NCBI GenBank assembly: GCA_900470285.1
Contig: UCAG01000003.1
Location: 491,639-555,638, forward strand
DNA length: 64,000 bases
DNA from: Hyphomicrobiales bacterium
Lineage (GTDB): Bacteria > Pseudomonadota > Alphaproteobacteria > Rhizobiales > Rhizobiaceae
Direction: 5' to 3'
The translations under genes were made by a program, and so were the position numbers. How positions within the stretch are numbered: the stretch's first letter is position 1; every line of letters begins with the position of its first letter. Shown one piece after another: positions 18,736 to 27,656 of this stretch. The notes below the pieces were generated by a model. It was not told the DNA's origin and made no database searches. It saw only the letters and a list, made by a program, of their open reading frames with translations.

Positions 18736-18767
18736 AAAAAGCCGCTCATGATTATGAGCGGCTTTTT
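18736..18767 (+). terminator. Terminator after hpt
   Basis: AAAAAGCCGCTCAT, gatt loop, ATGAGCGGCTTTTT: a 14-bp near-perfect stem ending in T5. It could also serve the convergent DUF4175 gene. Confidence 0.88.
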
Positions 18768-18773
18768 CATGAA

Positions 18774-18876
18774 ATAGAGCGGTTCCAGTTAAGTCTGAAT
18801 TTTTGAACCGCTCTATCCTTTTGTTTTGCGCATTATCCAACGTAAAACTGCTTCGCACTTTTTCTGGAAATGCTTT
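18774..18876. repeat. Composite RIME-like repeat overlapping the stop of the DUF4175 gene
   Basis: First module: AGAGCGGTTC (18776–18785) pairs with GAACCGCTCT (18805–18814). Second module: gcgcattatccaacgtaaaactgc…ctggaaatgctt. Both modules recur in this window at 49262–49432, and the second alone at 46022–46072. The right edge includes part of the stop codon of the gene on the minus strand. Confidence 0.75.
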
Positions 18877-21391
18877 ATTGATCGCGTTTCAGCAGACGCT
18901 CCAGATAGTCTTTTTCCTGCTGCGGGCTGAGCGCATCGCCGAGTTTTTTGCGAATTTCATCGAGAATGCGGCGGGCTTTCTGAATATCAATCTGGTTCGG
19001 CAGCTGATTGCCTGTTCCTTCCGAACTGCCCTGACTGGTTTGACGCCCTAACGGGTCCTGCTGACCTTCACCGGTTTGCTGCCCCTGACCTTCACCCTGC
19101 GCCTGTTGCAATTGCTGCATCATGGAGCGGGCACCGCGTCGCAAGGCATCAAGCGCCTCGGCCTGCTGATCCGTGGCCTGTCCGCTTTCGCCATTGCCCA
19201 AAGAGCGGCCTGCACGCCCCATGGAATTTAACGCCTGATCCATTTCTTTTGAGGATTCCAGCCCCTGTTGTTTCAGTTGGTCTGTCAGCGCATTCAGCTC
19301 ATTTTGCAAGTCACGCTGCTGCTGCTGTAAATCCTTCAGAGCTTGTTCGGTTTCCTGACGGGACTGGCCATTTTGCGGGCGCTGTTCTCCTTCGCCGTCA
19401 TAGTTGAAATCACCAGACTGTTCCTGCAATTGTTGATCCAGTTTGAAAGTTTCATTCATCAACTCCTGCTGACGGCGCATCAGATCGCCGAGTTTGTTCA
19501 GCTGTTGTTGTGCGCCGCTGCCTTGACCCTGACCTTGGCCCCGGCCCTGACCTTGCTGAGCGCTCTGACCAGGCTGGAGATTGTTGAGCATTTCCTGCAA
19601 TTGCGACAGCATCTGCTGTGCCTCCGCATGATTGCCTGAGCGGGCGAGGTCTTCAATCTGTTGCATCATCCGGTCAATATCACGCTGGCTGAGCACGCGG
19701 ACATTCTGGTTATTTTGCGCATTCTGGTTCGGATTATTTTGCTGACGGCGTGCCATTTCGTTGAGATAACGATTCATGGCTTCGCGCAGTTCTTTCGTCA
19801 GGCGGGCAATTTCCTCAGGACTGGCATTATTCTGCAATGCCTGACTTAACGCCTCCTGCGCTGCACGCAGGGCTTTTTCCGCATCGGAAAGCTGACCATC
19901 TTCAATGCCGCGTGCGACATTCCACATATAGCTGACAATCTCGCGCAGATCCTCATCATTGCGCGCCAGTTTCAGGCGTTCCCGCACAGAGCGAAGCCCC
20001 AGATAATGGCTGACATTGGCGATTGTGGTTTGCGGATGCATGGTCAGCGCATCAAGCATTTGCACAACAGGTGTTTTCTGATTGCTGTCGAGCGCCAGTG
20101 TTTGACGCTGTTCAGCAACGGCACGCGCCAGCGGATTGGTAAACGGGCGCTGGGGCAGCACAAAACGGATTTCTTTGCTTGTGCCTGTCTGGCCTGCATC
20201 ATCAATCGCCTGCAATTGCAGGGAAACATATTTGCCAGCCCACGGATGCATAGTCAGATCCTGAAGAGCTGTGGTCTCGTCCGTGTTGTTTTTGCCGCGC
20301 TTTGGTATAGTCAGCCGCAGTTCCGGCGCATCTGTCAGCGATTGCGCGCCTTCTTCCGGTTTTTCCAGCAGTTTGATTACGGGCTGTAATTTAGTCACGC
20401 CATAATCATCATTGGCTTTATAATGCAGTTCCAGTGTGCCGTTCAGCGCATAGGTCGGATTACGGGTAAAGTCGACGACAGGCGGCGTATCCGGCGTGAT
20501 GTTAAACTGCCATGACTGGCGGCGTGAACCGGCCTGCAGACTGGCCGCGACAGTTTTATTCAGAGGCAGTTCGAAATTGGTGCTATCTTGAGTTTTTACC
20601 GTTCCGGAAGCCGGTTTAGCCTCAACAGAATAGGTTGTGCCGTCCTGACCTGTCATGGTCAGCTGATTGCGTGTACTGCCGCTGATCTGGACGCTTAGAA
20701 TACTGCCCTGAGGCACATCCAGCGGTTTTACATCTGTATTGGCACTCAGAAAGACTGGTGCTTTGCCCGTATAAGCGGGTGGTGTAATCCATGCATCGAT
20801 GCGGCCTTCCGGCCCTGCAAAACCTTCAGGCGGGTTCCACAGATCACTGATTTTACCGGAAGACGGGCTGAAAGAATAAGCAGCTGTTGAGGCAAACAGC
20901 AGAATGATAAATGTGCGCAGGGCATAGGGGTCCCGTTGCGGAATATCGGGATGGGGCAGAAATCCGTGCAGCCTGTCCGTCAGCGCGGCCATACGCTTGC
21001 GGTGTTCCTGCCAGAGTGCCTGCGCCAGCGGATCGTCACTCTGTCCGGCAAGCTGATCGTCGCTCAGTTGCAACGGACTATGTTGCAGGCCGTTTTCACG
21101 CTCAATCCGGCTATTGACTGTCTGATCGTCCGGTAATTGAAAATGCCGGAAACGGAGCAACGCATAGGCATAAGCCAGTATAAAAACGGCAGATAGCGTG
21201 AAATGAAGCCAGCGCGGCATGGCCTGAAACAGGCCGAGCCAAGATAGGCTGGCTAATAATGCCGTTAAAAGCAGAACCGGTAATATGAACGGCCATAAAC
21301 GTTCAAAGCACAAGACCAATGCCGCTTTGATCCGCAGACGGTAAAGCCTGCGGTCTGCGTTTTCAAAAGATCTGGTGTCAGATTCAGGCAT
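18875..21391 (-). CDS. TIGR02302/DUF4175 family large membrane protein
   Basis: Protein of 838 residues. Two or three N-terminal transmembrane helices lie at about 33–50, 61–80 and 164–178. A large periplasmic region (to about 470) has beta-rich segments such as IDAWITPPAYTGKAPVFL and ALNGTLELHYKANDDYGVTKL. A long helical and Gln/Asn/Gly-rich part follows (about 540–800: MMQQIEDLARSGNHAEAQQM, low-complexity Q/G tracts, LKDLQQQQRDLQNELNAL). This is the alphaproteobacterial TIGR02302/DUF4175 family. Its function is unknown; the domain order suggests a membrane-anchored coiled-coil scaffold. It normally lies next to lysA–lptM–argH; lysA is not here. Confidence 0.85.
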   Translation of the reverse strand: MPESDTRSFENADRRLYRLRIKAALVLCFERLWPFILPVLLLTALLASLSWLGLFQAMPRWLHFTLSAVFILAYAYALLRFRHFQLPDDQTVNSRIERENGLQHSPLQLSDDQLAGQSDDPLAQALWQEHRKRMAALTDRLHGFLPHPDIPQRDPYALRTFIILLFASTAAYSFSPSSGKISDLWNPPEGFAGPEGRIDAWITPPAYTGKAPVFLSANTDVKPLDVPQGSILSVQISGSTRNQLTMTGQDGTTYSVEAKPASGTVKTQDSTNFELPLNKTVAASLQAGSRRQSWQFNITPDTPPVVDFTRNPTYALNGTLELHYKANDDYGVTKLQPVIKLLEKPEEGAQSLTDAPELRLTIPKRGKNNTDETTALQDLTMHPWAGKYVSLQLQAIDDAGQTGTSKEIRFVLPQRPFTNPLARAVAEQRQTLALDSNQKTPVVQMLDALTMHPQTTIANVSHYLGLRSVRERLKLARNDEDLREIVSYMWNVARGIEDGQLSDAEKALRAAQEALSQALQNNASPEEIARLTKELREAMNRYLNEMARRQQNNPNQNAQNNQNVRVLSQRDIDRMMQQIEDLARSGNHAEAQQMLSQLQEMLNNLQPGQSAQQGQGRGQGQGQGSGAQQQLNKLGDLMRRQQELMNETFKLDQQLQEQSGDFNYDGEGEQRPQNGQSRQETEQALKDLQQQQRDLQNELNALTDQLKQQGLESSKEMDQALNSMGRAGRSLGNGESGQATDQQAEALDALRRGARSMMQQLQQAQGEGQGQQTGEGQQDPLGRQTSQGSSEGTGNQLPNQIDIQKARRILDEIRKKLGDALSPQQEKDYLERLLKRDQ

Positions 21392-21413
21392 TCAACATCC
21401 GGTTCTGTGTCTT

Positions 21414-21517
21414 AGAGCGCCGTGTGCCAGACTTGGCACACAAAGGTCGCTCTAACACTTTAAAATTAGAGCATAATTTCACCTTAAACTGATCCAAGTT
21501 TAAGGAATTATGCTCTA
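21414..21517. repeat. Two adjacent palindromic elements between the DUF4175 gene and lptM
   Basis: Element one: AGAGCG…CGCTCT (21414–21453) enclosing GTGTGCCA/TGGCACAC. Element two: TAGAGCATAATT…AATTATGCTCTA (21467–21517) enclosing CCTTAAACT/AGTTTAAGG, a near-perfect 50-base palindrome. Both have AGAGC termini typical of Rhizobiales intergenic mosaic elements. A third short dyad, GTTAAATT/AATTTAAC, follows at 21523–21543. They occupy the place where lysA is usually found. Confidence 0.75.
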
Positions 21518-21612
21518 GTGCAGTTAAATTGACTGAATTTAACCTCAGCGAACATGCCGCCGCTCAAAAATTCTGAAGCGGGCGCAGCGGATACGTTGAA
21601 ATGCGACCCGCT

Positions 21613-21795
21613 TTAAATCAGCTTATCCAGAATAAATGGTTTTTCTTCGACAGCTTTTTTATCCGGTTTGCGCCAGTCATCATGCACTGTCGCATTTGGC
21701 GGGGCTTCCAGCGCGCCGCGACGGCCGCAGCCGGATACAATGCTGCCAACGGCAACAAGCATAATCACAGAGGTCATGAATACGCGGCTATTCAT
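21613..21795 (-). CDS. lptM: Small LptM/YifL-like lipoprotein
   Basis: Protein of 60 residues starting MNSRVFMTSVIMLVAVGSIV. The lipobox VSGC is followed by GRRGALEAPP, the G(R/K)xGxLxxP signature of LptM/YifL lipoproteins. Gammaproteobacterial LptM assists maturation of the LPS translocon LptD; the same role here is inference. The frame is open upstream to 21900, but the lipoprotein start fits the signal peptide. It is downstream of argH on the same strand, the standard Rhizobiales arrangement. Confidence 0.75.
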   Translation of the reverse strand: MNSRVFMTSVIMLVAVGSIVSGCGRRGALEAPPNATVHDDWRKPDKKAVEEKPFILDKLI

Positions 21796-21965
21796 CAAAA
21801 AATATCCTGAAACTGGTGTTTGGCCGCAAAGCCGTGGGTAATTTTCGCTGACAGTTTTAGCTGAATTACGGAACAACGCAAACTGTTCGGAAACAAACAC
21901 AAATCTTTGAAGGGATGCAGACCGGAGGCATAAACCGCTTCCGGTCTGTTGTATAGCGGGGCGGA

Positions 21966-23366
21966 TCAGGCCTTAATCAGGCGTTTTTTCCAATATTTAA
22001 TCTGGCGGCGCACTTCCTGCGGTGCGGTGCCACCGAAAGACTGACGGCTTTTCACCGATTTATCCACAGTCAGGAAGCCAAACACGGCATCGGTAATCTG
22101 CGGATGGATCGACTGCATGTCTTCCAGTGTCAGTTTGGACAAGTCGACTTTCTTCGATTCTGCCAGTGCAACGGCACGGCCGGTCACGTGATGCGCTTCA
22201 CGGAATGGCAGACCAAGCTCACGCACCAGCCAGTCGGCGAGGTCAGTTGCCGTGGAATAACCGGAACCGGCAGCCTTTTTCATCGAGGCTTCAATCACAG
22301 TCAGATCGGAAACCATACCGCTCATCGCAGCCAGTGCCAGTTCGATGGATTCAGCAGCATCAAAAACCGCTTCTTTGTCTTCCTGCATATCTTTGGAATA
22401 GGCCAGAGGCAGGCCTTTCATGACCATCAGCAGGCCGACAAGCGAGCCGGTGATACGGCCGGTCTTGGCGCGCACCAGTTCTGCGGCATCCGGATTTTTC
22501 TTCTGCGGCATGATCGAAGAGCCGGTGGAGAAAGCGTCGGACAGGCGGATGAAATTGAACTGCGAGGTTGACCAGATCACAATTTCTTCGGCCAGACGCG
22601 ACAGATGGGTTGCGCAGATCGAAGCAATCGACAGGAATTCCAGCGCATAGTCGCGGTCAGAAACGCTGTCGATCGAATTGCGGGTCGGTTCGCGGAAACC
22701 AAGCGCCTCGGCAGTCATGTGGCGGTCAATCGGGAAACCGGTGCCGGCCAATGCTGCCGCACCAAGCGGGCTTTCATTCATGCGTTCAATCGCATCGCGC
22801 ACGCGGGACAGATCACGGCCGAACATTTCCACATAGGCCATGCAATGATGACCGAAGGTTACCGGCTGTGCGGTCTGCAGATGGGTGAAACCCGGCATTA
22901 CAGTTGCCGCATGTTCTTCTGCGCGGATAAGGAAGGCTTCGATCAGGATTTTCAGCGAAGCAGCAGTCTTTTCCAGTTCATTTTTGACCCAGAGACGGAA
23001 ATCCAGAGCGACCTGATCATTACGCGAGCGTGCCGTATGCAGACGACCGGCCGGAGCGCCGATCAGATCAGCCAGACGGGCTTCCACATTCATATGAATA
23101 TCTTCAAGCTTGCGCGAGAAGGTAAATTTGCCATTTTCGATCTCGGCTAATATGGTATTGAGACCATCGGAGATCTGTTTGTAATCATCTGCAGAGATGA
23201 TGCCGGTCTTGGCAAGCATGGCAGCATGCGCCAGCGATCCGGCAATGTCCTGTGCATAGAGTTTGCGGTCATAACCGATCGAAGCATTAATCTCTTCCAT
23301 AATGGCAGAGGGACCTGAGGCGAAACGGCCACCCCACATTTGGTTGCTGGATTTTTCTGTCGTCAT
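21966..23366 (-). CDS. argH: Argininosuccinate lyase
   Basis: Protein of 466 residues of the fumarase/aspartase superfamily. [20 protein letters not shown] near the N-terminus, [16 protein letters not shown], the catalytic-loop signature [12 protein letters not shown] and the middle His region [17 protein letters not shown] are all intact. It splits argininosuccinate into arginine and fumarate, the last step of arginine synthesis. Divergent from tlpA with a very short shared promoter region. Confidence 0.97.
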   Translation of the reverse strand: MTTEKSSNQMWGGRFASGPSAIMEEINASIGYDRKLYAQDIAGSLAHAAMLAKTGIISADDYKQISDGLNTILAEIENGKFTFSRKLEDIHMNVEARLADLIGAPAGRLHTARSRNDQVALDFRLWVKNELEKTAASLKILIEAFLIRAEEHAATVMPGFTHLQTAQPVTFGHHCMAYVEMFGRDLSRVRDAIERMNESPLGAAALAGTGFPIDRHMTAEALGFREPTRNSIDSVSDRDYALEFLSIASICATHLSRLAEEIVIWSTSQFNFIRLSDAFSTGSSIMPQKKNPDAAELVRAKTGRITGSLVGLLMVMKGLPLAYSKDMQEDKEAVFDAAESIELALAAMSGMVSDLTVIEASMKKAAGSGYSTATDLADWLVRELGLPFREAHHVTGRAVALAESKKVDLSKLTLEDMQSIHPQITDAVFGFLTVDKSVKSRQSFGGTAPQEVRRQIKYWKKRLIKA

Positions 23367-23410
23367 GCGCGCATACCTGAGCCGGAACTTTGAGTAAAAA
23401 GAACGATATT

Positions 23411-24124
23411 ATGGCCGAAGATAATAAAGAGACGAAACCGAAAAGCGCAGTCAGTCCGAAGATGATTTTGTTTGCCGGTATCGCCGGACTTCTGGCCGGT
23501 GCCATAGCGGTATACGTGATGGAACCGCCTTCTGGCAATGTTGTTCCGACACAGAATACGGCCGGTAATGCCGCAGTAAGTACCGGAGATGATGCAAAAT
23601 GTGCTTTAAATCAGGAACAGTTAGCTAAATTATCAGCTGCTGCAACCGGTGACGTTGCCGGAATGCAGCCATCGGATAAGCCTGCTTTGCTGACACATTT
23701 GCAGTTTGATGCCCCTGACGGTGCTAAAACCACCATCGGCGATATGAAGGGCAAGACCCTGCTGGTTAATCTCTGGGCAAGCTGGTGTGCACCGTGCCGT
23801 GAGGAAATGCCTGCACTGGATAAATTGCAGGCTGAGCAGGGCAGTGACGATTTTGAAGTGGTGGCACTGAATATCGACACCGGTGATGTCTCTAAGCCTA
23901 AGAATTTTCTCAATGAAATCGGCGTTGAAAAACTCGGCTTTTATCGTGATGCCAGTCTGACTGTTTTTAATGATCTGAAACGCAGAGGTTTGGCTTTTGG
24001 TTTGCCTGTAACTTTGCTGATTGATGAAACCGGTTGTCAGATTGCGGCAATGAACGGACCAGCACACTGGGCGGGGCAGGATGCTGTTAATCTGGTGAAT
24101 ACAGCTAAGAGCCTGCGCCGTTAA
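23411..24124 (+). CDS. tlpA: TlpA-like periplasmic thiol:disulfide interchange protein
   Basis: Protein of about 237 residues. An N-terminal membrane anchor spans about 18–38 (MILFAGIAGLLAGAIAVYVM), followed by a thioredoxin-like domain with the active site WASWCAPCREEMP and the cis-Pro in GLPVTLLID. An additional Cys pair (Cys near 60 and in ETGCQIAA) is a TlpA feature. It faces the periplasm and reduces cytochrome oxidase assembly factors in rhizobia. ATG 23411 was chosen; a TTG start at 23390 in the same frame is possible and would leave only 23 bases to the argH start. Confidence 0.88.
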   Translation: MAEDNKETKPKSAVSPKMILFAGIAGLLAGAIAVYVMEPPSGNVVPTQNTAGNAAVSTGDDAKCALNQEQLAKLSAAATGDVAGMQPSDKPALLTHLQFDAPDGAKTTIGDMKGKTLLVNLWASWCAPCREEMPALDKLQAEQGSDDFEVVALNIDTGDVSKPKNFLNEIGVEKLGFYRDASLTVFNDLKRRGLAFGLPVTLLIDETGCQIAAMNGPAHWAGQDAVNLVNTAKSLRR

Positions 24125-24139
24125 ACAGGATTAAGTCCG

Positions 24140-24192
24140 CCGGAAAAGTGATTTTACAGAGCGGCATAATTCTGTTCAGATCACTTTTTTCG
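24140..24192 (+). terminator. Terminator-like hairpin between tlpA and the LysE-family gene
   Basis: CCGGAAAAGTGAT and ATCACTTTTTTCGG are complementary across a loop that contains a small CAGA/TCTG stem; the 3' arm carries a T-run. Confidence 0.6.
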
Positions 24193-24205
24193 GGGAGTTT
24201 TTCCA

Positions 24206-24826
24206 ATGGGGCTGGATGTCTGGCTTGCCTTCACGGCTGCATCAATTGTTTTGCTGGTGATACCGGGACCAACAATTTTACTGGTTGTATCCTATGCTTT
24301 GGGGCAGGGCTGGCGCACCGCCATGCCTATGGCCGCCGGTGTGGCGCTTGGTGACTTTACGGCCATGACATTGTCGATGCTTGGCATCGGTGCATTGCTA
24401 GCTGCCTCTGCCACGGTCTTTACAATCGTGAAATGGCTTGGTGCTGCCTATCTGATCTGGCTTGGTATCAAATTATTCCGCTCCGGTGCCACTATGCAGG
24501 CGGAAGCGCGGGATGCCGATGTATCACCTGTGAAAATGCTGGCGCATGCATGGCTGGTGACATCTCTCAACCCGAAAAGCATCACATTTTTCGTGGCATT
24601 TCTGCCGCAATTTCTCGACCGGCATGGCGATTTCTGGACGCAGATGCTGATCTTTGAAGCCACATTTCTGGTGTTGTCTTTCAGCAATGCGTTTCTCTAC
24701 GCTTTTGCAGCGCATCGTGCGCGTACACTGTTTAAAAGCCCGCGGATTTTGCGCGCTTTCAACCGTACCGGCGGCACATTGCTGATCGGTGCCGGTGTGG
24801 CAACGGCAACAATGCGTTCCAGCTGA
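24206..24826 (+). CDS. LysE/RhtB-family amino-acid exporter
   Basis: Protein of 206 residues with about six hydrophobic helices. The N-terminal signature VIPGPTILLVVSYALGQGWRTAMP (family consensus PGP…) and the KWLGAAYLIWLGIKLFRSG segment define LysE/RhtB. HAWLVTSLNPKSITFFVAFLPQF is the conserved second-half signature. It should export an amino acid such as homoserine, threonine or an analogue; the substrate is not identifiable. Confidence 0.9.
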   Translation: MGLDVWLAFTAASIVLLVIPGPTILLVVSYALGQGWRTAMPMAAGVALGDFTAMTLSMLGIGALLAASATVFTIVKWLGAAYLIWLGIKLFRSGATMQAEARDADVSPVKMLAHAWLVTSLNPKSITFFVAFLPQFLDRHGDFWTQMLIFEATFLVLSFSNAFLYAFAAHRARTLFKSPRILRAFNRTGGTLLIGAGVATATMRSS

Positions 24827-24831
24827 TCCGC

Positions 24832-25332
24832 TTATGCTGTGAAACCGTCGCGCTTCAGTCGTACAATTGCGAGATCAAGCGCCGAGAGAAAAGCGGAGCG
24901 ATCACGGGGCGAAAATGGTTTTGAACCGCCAAACTGGCCGGATGAAACCGGATTAGCGGAGCGCAGTTCATCCATCAGATTGCGGGTTGCAAGAATATTG
25001 CCGATATTGGCGGCACTGAATAAGCGGCCGTCCGGTGCGAGCGCAACAGCACCGGCGGTGATTGCACGATGTGCCAGCGGGATATCTGCCGTGATAACAA
25101 TGGCACCGGCACGCGACCGCTCGGCAATCCAGTCATCAGCCACATCCAGACCGGCAGGGACGATCACACGTTCAATCAGCGGTTCATCACGGGGAATGGC
25201 GATATAGCTGTTGGCGACCACAAAGGTTCTGATGCTGTGGCGTTCAGCAACTTTGTAAATCTCGTTTTTAACCGGACAGGCATCGGCATCGACATAAATG
25301 CAGATGGTTTTGTTTTCATCGGAGTGTGTCAT
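24832..25332 (-). CDS. YaiI/YqxD (DUF188) family protein
   Basis: Protein of 166 residues. [20 protein letters not shown] at the N-terminus, [32 protein letters not shown] in the centre and [14 protein letters not shown] near the C-terminus are the DUF188 signatures. The acidic cluster DADACPV and ITADIPLA resemble a PIN-like nuclease fold, but the activity is unproven. It converges on the LysE-type gene with five bases between stops. Confidence 0.9.
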   Translation of the reverse strand: MTHSDENKTICIYVDADACPVKNEIYKVAERHSIRTFVVANSYIAIPRDEPLIERVIVPAGLDVADDWIAERSRAGAIVITADIPLAHRAITAGAVALAPDGRLFSAANIGNILATRNLMDELRSANPVSSGQFGGSKPFSPRDRSAFLSALDLAIVRLKRDGFTA

Positions 25333-25432
25333 TCATGCTTCATGGCAAAGCCAAATGTGAATGGCAAGCGTTTAACGCTTGGCGAGGCAGGGCGGCAGGG
25401 ATAAGCCGGTTGTATAGTTCGTGGAACAGATC

Positions 25433-26308
25433 ATGCCAGTCAAATATTTCCCCGCTTTATTCGTCTTTCTCTGGGCAACCGGTTTTATTGGTGCAGGGCT
25501 TGCTATGCCCTATGCCGAGCCTTTCTGGTTTATGACCGCACGGTTTTTTATCGCTGCGATTATTCTGGCGGTCTGGGCGCTGGCAACCGGTGCCCGCTGG
25601 CCGGACAGGCGCGGGTTTGTGAATGCGGCAATAGTTGGCTGTCTCATTCACGGGATTTATCTCTCTGGCGTGTTCTGGGCGGTGCGCCATGGTTTGCCTG
25701 CGGGGATGACAGCGCTGGTTTCCGGCTTGCAGCCACTGATTACCACGCTGATTGCCGCACTCTTCTTGCGTGAGACAGTCTTGCCGCGCCAATGGCTGGG
25801 GCTGCTGATCGGCTTTTGCGGTGTGGCGCTGGTGGTTGCGCCGAAATTTTCGCTCAGTTCCGGCGGGATTAATCCGGCGACTTTGAGTGCGGCGCTCGCT
25901 GCCGTTATGGCGATTAGTATCGGTACAGTCTGGCAAAAACGATTTGCGGTGAAAATTGATCTGAAAACCGGTACGACCGTGCAATATATTGCAGCGGGTA
26001 TTCTGACCGGCTTGTTATCGCTCGGCTTTGAAACGCAGACAGTGATCTGGTCGCCGGAATTACTGTTTGCAATGCTCTGGCTGGTGCTGGTTCTGTCAAT
26101 CGGTGCGATCTTGCTGCTGCTGATCCTGATCGGGCAGGGCGAAGTATCAAAAGTCGCGTCGTTCTTCTATCTGGTGCCGGGAACCGCTGCGATTATGGCC
26201 TATTTGTTGTTTGGGGAAACGCTGACGCTGGTGCAGATTGCCGGTATGGTGCTGACCACTTTTGGTGTGGCACTTGCAACTTTACAAAAGAAAAAACCGG
26301 CAGCTTAA
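25433..26308 (+). CDS. EamA/DMT-superfamily transporter
   Basis: Protein of 291 residues with ten hydrophobic helices in two EamA halves (each about 130 residues). Signatures include FLWATGFIGAGLAMPYAEP at the N-terminus and ALVSGLQPLITTLIAALFLRE at the end of repeat one. The second half has YLVPGTAAIMAYLLFGETL. Probable exporter of amino acids or metabolites. ATG 25433 has GGAA in place; an upstream GTG (25421) lacks one. The 3' end doubles as the terminator of the convergent ABC operon. Confidence 0.88.
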   Translation: MPVKYFPALFVFLWATGFIGAGLAMPYAEPFWFMTARFFIAAIILAVWALATGARWPDRRGFVNAAIVGCLIHGIYLSGVFWAVRHGLPAGMTALVSGLQPLITTLIAALFLRETVLPRQWLGLLIGFCGVALVVAPKFSLSSGGINPATLSAALAAVMAISIGTVWQKRFAVKIDLKTGTTVQYIAAGILTGLLSLGFETQTVIWSPELLFAMLWLVLVLSIGAILLLLILIGQGEVSKVASFFYLVPGTAAIMAYLLFGETLTLVQIAGMVLTTFGVALATLQKKKPAA

Positions 26309-26318
26309 AACCGCCGGT
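26286..26318 (-). terminator. Terminator of the Ugp-type operon, embedded in the EamA gene end
   Basis: On the minus strand ACCGGC, an 11-base loop and GCCGGT are followed by TTTTTTCTTTT. The stem includes the last codons and stop of the convergent EamA gene. Confidence 0.8.
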
Positions 26319-26339
26319 CTGATTATTATTCGGATGTGA

Positions 26340-27605
26340 TTAGCGGCGTGGCAGCAGCTTTTTCACTTCATCGGCTGCATCGGCAAGGGCTTCTTCCGGT
26401 GTGGCCTTTTGCTCAACAACGCGGGACAGATTATCAACGATGGTCTGGGTGACTTTCACGCCGTTCGAGCCGGGGAAAGCATACCAAGGGATCATGATGT
26501 TCATTTGGCTCAGGCCGGCTTTGAACAGCGGGTTTTCGTCATAGAATTTGCCGAGATAGTCGTCGGACTTGGCGGCCAGCTCATTATTCGGCACATAGCC
26601 GGTACCCGGTACAACGACCGATGCGCCGTAAGGGCCGGCTGCAAATTTGGCAAATTTCCATGCGGCTTCAATTTTCGCGTCGTCTGAGGTCAGGATCACA
26701 ACCGCATTACCGCCGGTTGGCAGGCGGCCTTTTTCCGGATTGAGCAGTGGAATCTTGGCTGTGCGCATGTCGAATTTGTCGCCGACATTTTTGATGGTAT
26801 TGCGCAGACCACCGGTTGTCTGGAAAGCAAAGCCGACATTTCCGGCCGCAAAGGCCTGTTCACCGGCTTCTTTGGTGAAGACCGGCAGACCGCCTTCTTT
26901 GACCATGCGGTCGAGCAGTTTAAACGCGGCTTCGCCTTCAGCGCCGCTGAATGCGACTTGTTTTTCATCCTCTGAAAGCATCCGGCCGCCGGCACCGAAC
27001 AACAGGGCTGAGAACATCCAGTCATCACCCTGCCAGCGGAAATCAATGCCCTGAACGCCGTTGCCCAGTTCTTTGATTTTACCGCCGATGCGGATAACAT
27101 CATCCCAAGTTGCCGGAGGCGTATCCGGGTTCTCGCCAACTTTTTTAAACAGATCCGCATTGTAATACATAATCGGATTGGAGGTGGCGAAAGCCAGACC
27201 AACCTGACGGTCACCGGTTTTGGCAAGATTCAGAATAGTCTGCGTGAAGCCCTGCGCTTCAAAATCAGTTTCTTTCTCGACCAGTTGCTTCAGATCAAGA
27301 CCGATACTGCGTTCGCTCAAAATGCGCAGCCGGTTCAGACCGGTAAAAGTGATATCCGGTAGTTCAGCCGTACCGTTCTGGCGCATAATCAGCTGAATGC
27401 CATCTTCATAGGTCGCGGAAGGATTGACGAAATGGATTTTGATGTCCGGATTTTCTTCCGTGAATTTCTTGGAAATATTGGCCATCACGTCCTGAAAAAA
27501 GCCCGGCATAGGATAATGCACATTGAGCGTGGTTTCAGCCAGAGCTGTGCTGCACAAGCCGGTTAGCAGGGCGGTTGCAGTCAGAGTACGGGAGAAGAAT
27601 GTCAT
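26340..27605 (-). CDS. Extracellular solute-binding protein of a Ugp-type ABC importer
   Basis: Protein of 421 residues. A Sec signal peptide ends at LCSTALA. The mature protein has the family-1 solute-binding fold: MPGFFQDVMANISKKFTEENPDIKIHFV, GLAFATSNPIMYYNADLFKKVG and PTGGNAVVILTSDD. The family takes up sugars, sugar phosphates or glycerol-3-phosphate derivatives. It is the last gene of a five-gene operon (phosphoesterase, ATPase, two permeases, binding protein), so the binding protein follows rather than precedes the membrane genes. Overall it is UgpB-like, but I cannot fix the ligand. Confidence 0.85.
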   Translation of the reverse strand: MTFFSRTLTATALLTGLCSTALAETTLNVHYPMPGFFQDVMANISKKFTEENPDIKIHFVNPSATYEDGIQLIMRQNGTAELPDITFTGLNRLRILSERSIGLDLKQLVEKETDFEAQGFTQTILNLAKTGDRQVGLAFATSNPIMYYNADLFKKVGENPDTPPATWDDVIRIGGKIKELGNGVQGIDFRWQGDDWMFSALLFGAGGRMLSEDEKQVAFSGAEGEAAFKLLDRMVKEGGLPVFTKEAGEQAFAAGNVGFAFQTTGGLRNTIKNVGDKFDMRTAKIPLLNPEKGRLPTGGNAVVILTSDDAKIEAAWKFAKFAAGPYGASVVVPGTGYVPNNELAAKSDDYLGKFYDENPLFKAGLSQMNIMIPWYAFPGSNGVKVTQTIVDNLSRVVEQKATPEEALADAADEVKKLLPRR

Positions 27606-27656
27606 TACAGGCTCCGTAAATGTTGGGGAGGAAGAGCGTTACAGACGTGAGGCTGA

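Noticed and set aside
22176..22196. Second parS site around ggtcacgtgatg
   Set aside because: Only the CACGTG core matches and it lies inside argH.
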